NCBI RefSeq assembly: GCF_001890925.1
Contig: NZ_MLCB01000152.1
Span: 1 to 32,082 of the forward strand
Direction: 5' to 3'
DNA length: 32,082 bases
Source: Planktotalea frisia
GTDB lineage: Bacteria > Pseudomonadota > Alphaproteobacteria > Rhodobacterales > Rhodobacteraceae
Every line of letters starts with the position of its first letter. The first letter of the stretch is position 1. The translations under genes were made by a program, and so were the position numbers. This document shows positions 16,688 to 24,986 of the stretch, piece by piece. The notes beneath the pieces were generated by a model. The model worked only from the letters and a program-made list of their open reading frames with translations. It was not told the origin of the DNA and searched no databases.

Positions 16688-19105
16688 ATGAAATCCACCA
16701 CCAGAGTAGCTGTCATCGGCGGCGGCGTTGTCGGATGCAGCGTTTTGTACCATCTCACAAAGCTTGGTTGGTCCGACGTGATGCTCATTGAGCGCTCCGA
16801 GTTGACCTCTGGCTCGACATGGCATGCCGCGGGTGGATTTCATACCTTAAATGGCGACACAAATATGGCGGCGTTGCAGGGCTACACAATCAAACTTTAT
16901 AAGGAATTAGAAGAGCTTACAGGCATGTCTTGCGGTCTGCACCATGTGGGCGGCGTCACGCTGGCGGACAACCAAGAACGCTTTGACATGCTGCTCGCGG
17001 AGCGCGCAAAGCATCGCTACATGGGGCTCGAGACGGAAATCGTTGGCCCTGAAGAGATCAAAAAGATCGCGCCTGTGACGAATACTGATGGCATTCTCGG
17101 CGCGCTTTATGACCCACTTGATGGGCATCTCGACCCGTCAGGCACGACTCATGCGTACGCCAAAGCCGCGCGCATGGGTGGCGCTACGATTGAGACGCAT
17201 ACAAAGGTGATCGAGACCAACCAGCGTCCCGATGGCACGTGGGATGTTGTGACTGATAAAGGCACGATCCATGCAGAGCATGTGGTCAACGCAGGCGGTC
17301 TTTGGGCGCGCGAAGTGGCTGAAATGGCTGGGGTTTATCTGCCACTGCACCCGATGGAGCATCAATATATTGTCACCGATGATATTCCTGAAATCTACGA
17401 GATGGGTAGCGAGCACCCTCATGTGATGGACCCTGCGGGCGAGAGCTATTTGCGCCAAGAAGGGCGTGGTTTGTGTATCGGTTTTTATGAACAGCCTTGT
17501 CGACCTTGGGCTGTCGATGGCACGCCTTGGGACTTCGGCCATGAGCTTTTGCCGGATGATTACGACAAGATCGAAGACAGTATCGCGTTCGCGTACAAGC
17601 GCTTTCCGGTGCTCGAAACAGCTGGCATCAAGTCGGTTATTCACGGCCCGTTCACCTTTGCGCCAGACGGTAATCCCCTGGTTGGACCTGTGCCGGGCCT
17701 GCGCAATTATTGGAGCGCGAGTGGTGTCATGGCAGGCTTTAGCCAAGGCGGCGGTGTCGGTCTGATGCTCGCACAATGGATGATCGAGGGCGAAACAGAG
17801 CGCGATACATTCGCGATGGATGTGGCGCGTTTTGGCCAAGATGTGATCACGCCCGGGTACACTTTGCCGAAGGTGATCGAGAATTATCAGAAACGCTTTT
17901 CCGTTGCCTATCCGAACGAAGAACTCCCCGCTGCGCGTCCATTTCGCACAACGCCAATGTATGACACTTTCAGCGATATGGGTGCGGTGTGGGGGCAGCA
18001 ATTCGGACTTGAGGTCGCGAATTATTTCGCGCGCGAGGATGGCGAGCCGAGCTATGAAACGCCCTCTTTCCGCCGCTCTGACGCGTTCAATGCAACCGCG
18101 CGTGAGGTACATGCGGTGCGCCACGCGGTTGGTATCAACGAAGTACATAACTTTGGTAAATATCTGATCACAGGTCCAAATGCGCGAACGTGGCTAAATC
18201 GCATCATGGCGGGACGCATTCCCAAACAAGGGCGACTTAGCCTTACTCCGATGCTTTCCCCCAAGGGGCGTTTGATCGGGGATTTTACTGTGTCTTGTCT
18301 AAGTGAAGAAGAATTCCAGCTCACCGCGAGCTATGGCAGTCAGGCGTTTCATACGCGTTGGTTTGAGCAGAATATGAGCGAAGGTGTGCGTTTCGAGAAC
18401 ATCTCGGACAAGCGTAATGGTTTCCAGATTGCAGGGCCGAATGCGCGCAAGGTCTTGGCGGCCTGCACACGCACGGACATTAGCGACATGCGCTTTATGG
18501 ATGTGCGCAAAATGTGCGTCGGGATGACTGACTGTCTTGTGCAGCGCGTCAGCTACACGGGCGATCTGGGTTACGAGATTTATTGCGACCCGATGGCGCA
18601 ACGCCAGCTTTGGTGGACACTTTGGAACGAAGGGCAGGCCCACGGCATGCAGCCTTTCGGGATGCGCGCGATGATGAGCTTGCGTCTCGATAAGTTCTTT
18701 GGTTCCTGGCTCTCGGAATTTTCGCCAGACTACACCGCGGCAGAGACTGGTATGGCTCGCTTCATCAGCTTCAAAAAGAACACCGATTTCATTGGGCGCG
18801 CGGCGGCAGAAGCGGAGCGTGCAACGCCCCCTGCCCGCCAGCTTTGTGCGTTTGAGGTCGATGCAAATAACGCTGACGTTGTTGGGTATGAGCCGATCTG
18901 GATTGATGGCATAGTAGTGGGTTTTTGCACCTCTGGCGGCTATTCGCATTATGCAGGTAAGAGCATCGCACAGGCCTTGATCCCGCGCGAAATGGCTCAG
19001 GCGGGTTTAGAGGTCGAAATCGAAATACTCGGGCACATGCGTAAAGCCACTTTGATCACTGAACCATTGTTCGACGCAGATGGTGCACGGATGCGCGGCA
19101 CATGA
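16688..19105 (+). CDS. FAD-dependent demethylase with GcvT domain, paralogue 2
   Basis: Second two-domain enzyme of 805 aa, the same plan and length as its divergent neighbour. The first 48 residues are nearly the same in both: VIGGGVVGCSVLYHLTKLGW, ER.ELTSGSTWHAA with the flavin-linking His46. FAD domain about 5-370, bridge 375-430, GcvT domain about 435-715, C-terminal barrel to the end (TEPLFDADGARMRGT). The substrate-side segments differ (GGFHTLNGDTNMAALQGY against NIHGLHDSTNISRIQHY), so substrates may differ. The frame runs upstream to 16610, but ATG 16688 has AAGGA 8 bases upstream and begins the FAD domain. Its stop overlaps the start of the MocA-like gene by 4 bases (ATGA), pointing to translational coupling. 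Confidence 0.9.
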   Translation: MKSTTRVAVIGGGVVGCSVLYHLTKLGWSDVMLIERSELTSGSTWHAAGGFHTLNGDTNMAALQGYTIKLYKELEELTGMSCGLHHVGGVTLADNQERFDMLLAERAKHRYMGLETEIVGPEEIKKIAPVTNTDGILGALYDPLDGHLDPSGTTHAYAKAARMGGATIETHTKVIETNQRPDGTWDVVTDKGTIHAEHVVNAGGLWAREVAEMAGVYLPLHPMEHQYIVTDDIPEIYEMGSEHPHVMDPAGESYLRQEGRGLCIGFYEQPCRPWAVDGTPWDFGHELLPDDYDKIEDSIAFAYKRFPVLETAGIKSVIHGPFTFAPDGNPLVGPVPGLRNYWSASGVMAGFSQGGGVGLMLAQWMIEGETERDTFAMDVARFGQDVITPGYTLPKVIENYQKRFSVAYPNEELPAARPFRTTPMYDTFSDMGAVWGQQFGLEVANYFAREDGEPSYETPSFRRSDAFNATAREVHAVRHAVGINEVHNFGKYLITGPNARTWLNRIMAGRIPKQGRLSLTPMLSPKGRLIGDFTVSCLSEEEFQLTASYGSQAFHTRWFEQNMSEGVRFENISDKRNGFQIAGPNARKVLAACTRTDISDMRFMDVRKMCVGMTDCLVQRVSYTGDLGYEIYCDPMAQRQLWWTLWNEGQAHGMQPFGMRAMMSLRLDKFFGSWLSEFSPDYTAAETGMARFISFKKNTDFIGRAAAEAERATPPARQLCAFEVDANNADVVGYEPIWIDGIVVGFCTSGGYSHYAGKSIAQALIPREMAQAGLEVEIEILGHMRKATLITEPLFDADGARMRGT

Positions 19106-19695
19106 CGCTGACCTGTTTGTTGCCAGCTGCGGGTGCGTCATCGCGCATGCGCGGCGGTGACAAACTGATGGAACTGATAAACGCCATTCCCTGTCTTGCA
19201 GTCATTGCACAGCGCGCAAAACGTGCTGGAATGGAAGTCATCGTGACAGTGCCAAGCTTAGATCATCCTCGCGCGCATGCCCTGCGAACGAGTGACGTAC
19301 GCCTATTGGAAGTGCCAGATGCAAGCGAAGGCATGGCGGCATCCTTGCGCAATGGAATAAGCGCGGTTCAACATCTCAGCGAGGGCGTCATGATCTTGCC
19401 GCCGGATATGCCTGCGATCGAAACGGATGATCTTGTGACCTTGATTGGCGTTTTCAATGGAAACCTCGAGCACATTGTTCAAGCCGCGACCCAAGATGGT
19501 ATAAGCGGGCATCCTGTCATTTTTCCAAAACGGCTTTTGTCCGAATTTGCACAGCTTTCAGGGGATCGTGGTGCCGCTAAAATCATGGAAACGCATCGCG
19601 AAAGTGTTGTGACAGTTAAGCTTGACGGCAACCGCGCGCGGCTTGACTTAGATACGCCAGAAGCTTGGGCCGAGTGGCGCGCATCACTCCTCTGA
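19102..19695 (+). CDS. MobA/MocA-like nucleotidyltransferase
   Basis: Cytosolic NTP-transferase of 197 aa. The nucleotide-binding start LLPAAGASSRMRGGDKLM (residues 6-23) follows the family pattern LAAG.S.RMG..K. Asp102 in ILPPDMPAIETDDL takes the place of the metal-binding Asp. GHPVIFPKRLL (about 136-146) and LSGDRGAAKIM (152-162) match MocA-type molybdenum cofactor cytidylyltransferases, which prepare the cofactor for xanthine-dehydrogenase-type enzymes. The usual G-x-P-L after the Lys is altered here (NAIPCL), so activity on that substrate is less certain. It is coupled to the preceding demethylase by an ATGA overlap, although no molybdoenzyme is in the window. Its 3' end overlaps the convergent Hint gene by 12 bases. 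Confidence 0.82.
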   Translation: MTLTCLLPAAGASSRMRGGDKLMELINAIPCLAVIAQRAKRAGMEVIVTVPSLDHPRAHALRTSDVRLLEVPDASEGMAASLRNGISAVQHLSEGVMILPPDMPAIETDDLVTLIGVFNGNLEHIVQAATQDGISGHPVIFPKRLLSEFAQLSGDRGAAKIMETHRESVVTVKLDGNRARLDLDTPEAWAEWRASLL

Positions 19696-20331
19696 GAGGA
19701 CCGCGCGCATCATATCGTCGGCGCTGACGCTTTTGCGGGCCGCAGGGTATTTTTCTTGCGTGTCAATTTCGAGTTCAGGGAAAATTGTCAAAAGCTCTTC
19801 ACGGTGACGTTGATCCATCGCACCGAGACGCATGTCACCGGGTTGAAAGCTTTCGGACCACGCTCCGTCAGCGAGCACAATTTCATGCTGTTCGAACATG
19901 AAGTGAATATAGGTGACTTGCGAAACATCCTCGCGCGTAACCCCCTCAAAGCAAGTAAGCAAGTGCGCGGCAACAAGCACTTCATCAGCGTCAAACCACT
20001 CGCGAATTTGCGCATTGCTCAGCAACATTCTGTGCTGAGGTGAAACCACAGTGTCCCGCTCAGGCAAGTCTTGCCCAAGCGCGCCGTGAATAATTTTGAT
20101 CGGTTTAAGCTCAGGCGTTGCGATCAGATCAGCATCGCCAAGTTCGCGCCGACCGACCCAAATGACAGGCTGATAGCCATTGTCGCGCGTGAGGACTTGC
20201 ATGCCTGTTGTCAGCATGTCAACGGCCACTTCGCCAAAATTTGTTTTGATCAAAGTGCCCGGCGTAAAGCATGGGCAATAAGCGGCGGCTTGGTGCAGTG
20301 TTTGGGGCACCGCACCAAGGTCTGCGCACAT
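19684..20331 (-). CDS. Stand-alone Hint (hedgehog/intein) domain protein, 215 aa
   Basis: Only about 20 residues precede the Hint module, whose nucleophile Cys21 lies in CPCFTPGTLIKT. Further landmarks: LTRDNGYQPVIWVGRREL, the block-B-like VSPQHRMLL with its His, VLVAAHLLTCFEGV, and YIHFMFEQHEIVLADGAWSESFQPG, followed by the same tail as the two larger neighbours (IFPELE....YPAARKS). A terminal His-Asn pair, needed for splicing-type C-terminal cleavage, is not seen. No signal peptide is visible, though one Cys (CP) precedes the nucleophile. It may act in trans, be a carrier of other function, or be what remains of a longer gene. The ATG at 20331 has no clear ribosome site. Confidence 0.85.
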   Translation of the reverse strand: MCADLGAVPQTLHQAAAYCPCFTPGTLIKTNFGEVAVDMLTTGMQVLTRDNGYQPVIWVGRRELGDADLIATPELKPIKIIHGALGQDLPERDTVVSPQHRMLLSNAQIREWFDADEVLVAAHLLTCFEGVTREDVSQVTYIHFMFEQHEIVLADGAWSESFQPGDMRLGAMDQRHREELLTIFPELEIDTQEKYPAARKSVSADDMMRAVLSEE

Positions 20332-20470
20332 AACGGGCTTAACTGACTTGCGAAGAACTAAATTGCAACCGTATTCACTAATCAGGTTTGTCTTTCGTAA
20401 GCCCTTGGGCCGTAGTCATCGTTATGACGTGACTTTTGCTTACGTAAGGCGGCGCAAATGAGGCAACTCA

Positions 20471-20491
20471 GTGTTGCGCTAGTGGCAACAC
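20471..20491. other. Inverted repeat downstream of the middle Hint gene
   Basis: GTGTTGC (20471-20477) pairs with GCAACAC (20485-20491) around 7 bases. A further GCAAC at 20463-20467 can compete for GTTGC, so two alternative hairpins are possible. It lies about 50 bases beyond the stop of the 594-aa Hint gene on the minus strand, without a T-run. Confidence 0.35.
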
Positions 20492-20537
20492 CCAAAAACG
20501 CACCTCAAAAACAATCCCAAGATGCACTCGCGGCAAT

Positions 20538-22322
20538 TTACAATTCAGACATTAGAAGGTCAGCCTCAAAACCTTTCAAAGAACGGCGTGCAGAGGTGTA
20601 GTTTTGCAAACCTTCTGACGTCTTAAGTTCAGGAAAAATTGCCAAAAGCTCTTTTCTTTGCTCTGATTCCACTCCGTTCAGCGAATATTCCGCAGGTTGG
20701 AAGCTCTCCGTCCATGTGCCATCGGACATAATCAATTCATGATTCTCAAACATCAAATGCATGTAGGTCACCGCCTTTGGCGTCGCCTGAGTAATGCCCG
20801 GACGACCCACCAAATGCTTTGCCGCAATCAGAACTTCGGGTGTGTCGAACAACATATTGTTCACATCTTCCCGCATCAAAATGCGGTGATTTGGCGACAC
20901 CGTAAGGCCGCGCTCTGGCAAACCATTGCCCAAAGCGCCCGCTTGGATCATCACAGGGGCCAGTTCTGGCTGCGCGATCATCTTACCGTGCTGCAGCGTT
21001 TTCTGACCGATCCAGACCAATTCTTTTGCGCCACTGTCGCGCGTGACCACCTTGTCACCAACACGCAACGCATCTGCTCGTTTCTGCCCTTGCGGCGTCA
21101 TAATGCCTGCGTGTGGCGTGAAGCAGATAATCTGTTCAATCTCTGAGTAAAAGGCTGTGTTGATGACAGCGCCACCCGCATCGAGAAATTCGATCAAACC
21201 ACTTTCGGGGCCTGCCTGAATGACGCGTGCGTTTATTCCGCTCAGATCGATGACATCGATGTCCGAGCCGTCTGCATCTTCGCCACCTCTGATCACATGA
21301 TCGCCGGGGCCGTCGAAAGTGAAAAGGTCAGAATTATTCCCGCCATTCAGCGTATCCGTGCCGGTACCACCGACGATGGTGTCCATGCCATCGCCACCCT
21401 CGACGCAGTCATCGCCAGCACCCGCAACAAGGCTGTCATCGCCGCCCTGCCCGAGGATCAGATCATTTCCCTCACCGCCTAAAAGCGTGTCATCGCCCGC
21501 TTCGACTTCGGTGATGACTGGATCAGGAATAAGATCACCGCTCATCGTAAAGCCGGACGGAGAAGAGCGCGCACCGAGCGTAAATTCGATAAATTCACGG
21601 TTCTCAAAGCCAGCACTAAACCACGCATTGGTGTCTGCGGGGCTATTTCCCTCAGTTCCAAAGGCGGTCACAAATCCGGGTCCAGTGACGACATCGAGCG
21701 ACGTGTCAGCTGTTACAGAAAAATTGGTAAAGCTTGTTGTATCGAGCGTGACCGACTCTTCATTACCAGGGCTGTTGCGATCAAGATCGTTAAAAGTCGC
21801 GACAGAGTTAAGCGCGATGGGGTCGCCTGTAAGCGGATCAAAGAACTCCAAACGGAAGGTCGCTTCAGCGCCCGCAGGAACCCGCCCAAATCCGCTATTC
21901 AGAAGGATTTCGGCCCCATTAAAGCCGGGCATGTCCACGTTGAGATTTGAGTTGTTTGTCGCCGTGAATACCAAACGCGCAGAGACCGACGAGCCATCGG
22001 CAAGCTCAGCGACGTAAGCATAGATTGCCACATCACCGATTTGAGCGTTATTGTTACCAGAAAAGCTGTCCGAGACCAGATTGCTCAGCGACAGATCGAT
22101 AGGTGACGCATCATTGCCGGGCGCGGTTCCAACGCCTGCATCGCCAAAGAGCGTGTCATCGCCAGAGCCGCCGTCGATTAAGTCATCAAGACCTTCACCA
22201 GACAGCAAGTCCGCGCCTGCGCCGTCAAGAATTGTATCATCGGTTGCACTTCCCTGAAGCGTATCCGCTCCTGGTGTTCCATTAATCAATGGCGTCTTTT
22301 GTCCCCCAAGACAAAACAACAC
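20538..22322 (-). CDS. RTX-repeat protein with C-terminal Hint domain, 594 aa
   Basis: Probably secreted calcium-binding protein. Order: RTX nonapeptide repeats at about 13-62 (GADTLQG, GSGDDTLFG); a Ser/Thr/Asn-rich beta-type domain (about 68-260) of unknown family; a second RTX block (about 275-345, GGEGNDLILGQGGDDSLVAG); a linker VIDLSG...; then the Hint module with nucleophile Cys400 in ICFTPHAGIMT (others have CFTPGT), VSPNHRILM with the block-B His, and NHELIMSDGTWTESFQPA. RTX repeats suggest type I secretion, but no transporter genes are nearby. No ATG starts this frame; GTG 22322 is the outer limit, and TTG 22289 with GGGGGA 12 bases upstream is an alternative. An upstream TAA stop limits further extension. 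Confidence 0.88.
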   Translation of the reverse strand: MLFCLGGQKTPLINGTPGADTLQGSATDDTILDGAGADLLSGEGLDDLIDGGSGDDTLFGDAGVGTAPGNDASPIDLSLSNLVSDSFSGNNNAQIGDVAIYAYVAELADGSSVSARLVFTATNNSNLNVDMPGFNGAEILLNSGFGRVPAGAEATFRLEFFDPLTGDPIALNSVATFNDLDRNSPGNEESVTLDTTSFTNFSVTADTSLDVVTGPGFVTAFGTEGNSPADTNAWFSAGFENREFIEFTLGARSSPSGFTMSGDLIPDPVITEVEAGDDTLLGGEGNDLILGQGGDDSLVAGAGDDCVEGGDGMDTIVGGTGTDTLNGGNNSDLFTFDGPGDHVIRGGEDADGSDIDVIDLSGINARVIQAGPESGLIEFLDAGGAVINTAFYSEIEQIICFTPHAGIMTPQGQKRADALRVGDKVVTRDSGAKELVWIGQKTLQHGKMIAQPELAPVMIQAGALGNGLPERGLTVSPNHRILMREDVNNMLFDTPEVLIAAKHLVGRPGITQATPKAVTYMHLMFENHELIMSDGTWTESFQPAEYSLNGVESEQRKELLAIFPELKTSEGLQNYTSARRSLKGFEADLLMSEL

Positions 22323-22327
22323 ACAGC

Positions 22328-22339
22328 GCGCATATGCGC
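22328..22339. promoter_or_regulatory. 12-bp palindrome at the 5' end of the middle Hint gene
   Basis: GCGCATATGCGC is perfectly self-complementary and lies 5 bases upstream of the outermost start codon (GTG 22322). It could be an operator or a chance GC-rich palindrome. Confidence 0.25.
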
Positions 22340-22439
22340 TGCTTCTTTAACTTAGGCCCCCTAACGTATCGCAAACAGGGGAAAAACCTATCAAGCGCGC
22401 CATTCTTAATCATGAGCAAAGCGATGCTTTTGTTACACA

Positions 22440-22465
22440 AAAAGAGGCGGTTTCCCGCCTCTTTT
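22440..22465 (-). terminator. Strong bidirectional terminator after the large Hint/RTX gene
   Basis: AAAAGAGGCGG (22440-22450) pairs with CCGCCTCTTTT (22455-22465), eleven pairs around a four-base loop that reads GAAA on the minus strand. The minus-strand copy is followed by a T-run. It lies about 75 bases beyond the stop of the 815-aa gene and separates it from the middle Hint gene, so the two probably have separate transcripts. Confidence 0.85.
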
Positions 22466-22538
22466 CATTTCTGATGGGCAGCCCCCTGCACATCAGAGCT
22501 GCATATTAGGTTGAGACTTTGGCCCCGACAGGGGGACT

Positions 22539-24986
22539 TTACCCGATTAAAAGGGCAGCCTCGTATTTCTTCAGTGTGCGACGTGCAGACTGATACGCTT
22601 CGGTACCGACCTGCGTGGCGAGTTCTGGGAAGAGTTCCAGAATTTCGTCGCGCTGCTCTTTGCCGATGCCGTCGAGTGTGTATTCACCCGGCTGGAAGCT
22701 TTCAGACCATGTGCCGTTGGACAGAACAACTTCATGCTGCTCGAACATGATGTGGATATATGTGGTGCCGGAGCTCTCCACACGGTCCACACCATCCAGC
22801 ATCGTCAAGTGCTTTGCCGCCACGAGAACTTCGCGCTCTTCAAAGTACATTGTCGCCTGATCTGTCGTCAGCAACATACGGTGCTGCGGAGACACAAGGA
22901 TGTCACGCTCTGGCAGGTTATCCCCAAGCGCACCCGCTTGGATCAGAACTGGCTGCAAGTGATCATTAGCGGCAAGTTGTGCGGCACTCAGATCTTTTGC
23001 ACCGCACCAGCGGATTTCCTGAATGCCGTTGTCCCGTGTGATGACACGATCTCCGACTTTAAGGTCTTCCACAGCACGTTCACCGGTCGGTGTCGCAATC
23101 ATGGTACCCGGCGTGAAGCAAGGAATGACGTTTTCGATGTTATCGAAGCGTGCCGTTCCTGTGACCACATCCGCGGCATCCAAGAAGTTGACAACACCAC
23201 CCTCAGAGCCCGGAGCATCGTAAGTGACCGTGACACGACCACCTGCGTTTTCTAGCTCACCCGCACCTGTCAGGTCGAGAACGTCGAAGTCCACCGGACC
23301 TTCGCCACCGTCAATGGTATCGCCTGAGGTTGCCCCGATGATGCTGTCTTCGCCAGCGCCACCAAAGATATTATCCGCATCCGCGCCACCTGTGATGGTA
23401 TCGTTTCCGCTACCGCCGTCGATGGTATCGGATCCATCATCACCTGTGATCGAGTCCGTACCGGCACCACCAAGAACTGAGTCGTCCCCGTCGCCACCAA
23501 TCAGAACATCGTTGCCGTTCTGGCCATCAATGGTGTCTTCGTCGATGCCACCGTCAATGCTGTCGTTGCCGTTGCCACCAGAGAGGATGTCATCGTCATC
23601 GCCACCAAAGATAGTGTCATTACCCGCACCACCTGTGACAACGTCACGGTCGTTCAGCTCAAGGCCGACAGGCTCTGTTGCATCAGGCTCGTCTTCGAAC
23701 AATGTGACAGTGCTTGTGTGACCCGCATCGATGTAGTCATCGCCGTCGCCAAAAGGAATGGTGTCGGCACCGTGGCCACCTTCAATGCTGTCGTCACCTG
23801 CTCCACCGCGGACTGTGTCGTCGTCGATACCCGCAAAGATCGTGTCGTTATCGTCGCCGCCGTCGATGCTGTCTGCATCATCGCCAGTTGTGATAAAGTC
23901 ATTCCCTGCGCCGCCAAAGACTGTGTCTCGGCCATCGTCCTGACTTGGATCGGTTACGAATGTGATACCACTGTCCGTGATCGGCAAGTTGGGATCGTTA
24001 CCAACATAATCCGTGAACGTGTCCACACCAGCGTTGATCGTATCGTCGCCGTCGCCACCGTCAATAAAGTCGGCACCTTGAACATCGATAATCGAGTCGT
24101 TGCCGCCGTCACCAGTGATAGAATCGTCGTCGATACCGGAGAAGATCGTATCATCGCCTTCGCCACCGATAATCGTATCAGCGTCGTCGCCCGTTGTGAT
24201 AAGATCGTTGCCTTCGGCCGCATCAACAAAGTCGCGGTCATCTTCAGGATCATCATCCGTTGGAATAGACGGGAACGGTGCCTCATCAATAAGCGGGATA
24301 GTTCCGCTCGTGTCGATGACATCATCACCGCCGCCAGTGCCAACGGAGTCGTTTCCATCGCCAGTTGTGACAGTGTCGTTACCGCCTGGTGAAGGTGAAG
24401 CAAAGTCATCCGCGAAGACCGTGTCGTCACCATCGCCGGTATCGATGCTATCGCTACCGTTTACAGTGAGCGGATCACCGAAGCCATCACCAAGGACGAA
24501 ATCGTCACCGTCGCCAGCATCAATGATATCGTCGCCTTCGCCTGCATCGACGTTGTCGTTGCCTTCGCCAGCTTCAATCGTATCGTCGCCGCCACCCGCT
24601 TGGATCACATCGTCATTTGATCCGGCCTCAGGATCGATTGCATCGTCGTTGTCGACTTGATCGCCCTCAGGGTCACCAAGATATGGATCAACAGCGCCTG
24701 TCGTCGGATCGTCTTCACCGATGTATTCGCCACCAGGTGTCCCTTCAACAATTCCGTCAAGTGGCGGTGTGCCAACAAGAACCTGAATGGTCGTCGTGTC
24801 CGTGCCGCCATTTCCATCGGAAATGGTGTAGGTGATCGTGTCCACGTCATCTTCAAAACCAGCGTCCGGCGTATAAGTGACAGAGCTACCATCAGGCGCA
24901 ATCGTGACAGTCCCGTTCGGCGCTGTCGCCGCGGTGATTGTCAACGGATCACCCTCTGGATCAGTATCGTTATACAGAGCATCCAC
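22539..24986 (-). CDS. Large RTX-repeat protein with N-terminal cadherin/Ig-like repeat and C-terminal Hint domain, 815 aa
   Basis: Very acidic, probably secreted calcium-binding protein. Residues 1-75 are a cadherin/Ig-like unit (NDTDPEGDPLTITAA....GTVTIAPDGSSVTYTPDAGFEDDVDTITYTISDGNGG) lacking its first strand. Residues 125-560 hold many RTX nonapeptides of GG.GDDTI type, including a repeated block of about 100 residues beginning at 251, 353 and (partly) 447. The Hint module starts at Cys623 in PCFTPGTMIAT, has VSPQHRMLL (His702) and ends around HEVVLSNGTWSESFQPG. The start is GTG 24986, with AAGGAG 12 bases upstream; the frame stays open another 51 bases without an ATG, and the product begins inside a domain, so the gene may be 5'-truncated. 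A strong terminator follows. Confidence 0.88.
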   Translation of the reverse strand: MDALYNDTDPEGDPLTITAATAPNGTVTIAPDGSSVTYTPDAGFEDDVDTITYTISDGNGGTDTTTIQVLVGTPPLDGIVEGTPGGEYIGEDDPTTGAVDPYLGDPEGDQVDNDDAIDPEAGSNDDVIQAGGGDDTIEAGEGNDNVDAGEGDDIIDAGDGDDFVLGDGFGDPLTVNGSDSIDTGDGDDTVFADDFASPSPGGNDTVTTGDGNDSVGTGGGDDVIDTSGTIPLIDEAPFPSIPTDDDPEDDRDFVDAAEGNDLITTGDDADTIIGGEGDDTIFSGIDDDSITGDGGNDSIIDVQGADFIDGGDGDDTINAGVDTFTDYVGNDPNLPITDSGITFVTDPSQDDGRDTVFGGAGNDFITTGDDADSIDGGDDNDTIFAGIDDDTVRGGAGDDSIEGGHGADTIPFGDGDDYIDAGHTSTVTLFEDEPDATEPVGLELNDRDVVTGGAGNDTIFGGDDDDILSGGNGNDSIDGGIDEDTIDGQNGNDVLIGGDGDDSVLGGAGTDSITGDDGSDTIDGGSGNDTITGGADADNIFGGAGEDSIIGATSGDTIDGGEGPVDFDVLDLTGAGELENAGGRVTVTYDAPGSEGGVVNFLDAADVVTGTARFDNIENVIPCFTPGTMIATPTGERAVEDLKVGDRVITRDNGIQEIRWCGAKDLSAAQLAANDHLQPVLIQAGALGDNLPERDILVSPQHRMLLTTDQATMYFEEREVLVAAKHLTMLDGVDRVESSGTTYIHIMFEQHEVVLSNGTWSESFQPGEYTLDGIGKEQRDEILELFPELATQVGTEAYQSARRTLKKYEAALLIG

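Noticed and set aside
17138-18148. 336-codon minus-strand frame opposite the second demethylase
   Set aside because: Antisense to a conserved FAD/GcvT gene, Arg/His-rich like typical shadow frames, with no domain recognised.
23718-24392. 224-codon plus-strand frame opposite the RTX gene
   Set aside because: A shadow of the repeat-coding strand: its composition (Val/Ile/Asp repeats) mirrors the RTX codons, and there is no ribosome site or known domain.
23280-24620. Short-period repetition that looks at first like a CRISPR array or satellite DNA
   Set aside because: The period follows 27-base codon blocks of GG.GDD nonapeptides in the minus-strand RTX gene; the repeats are imperfect and there are no unique spacers of constant length.
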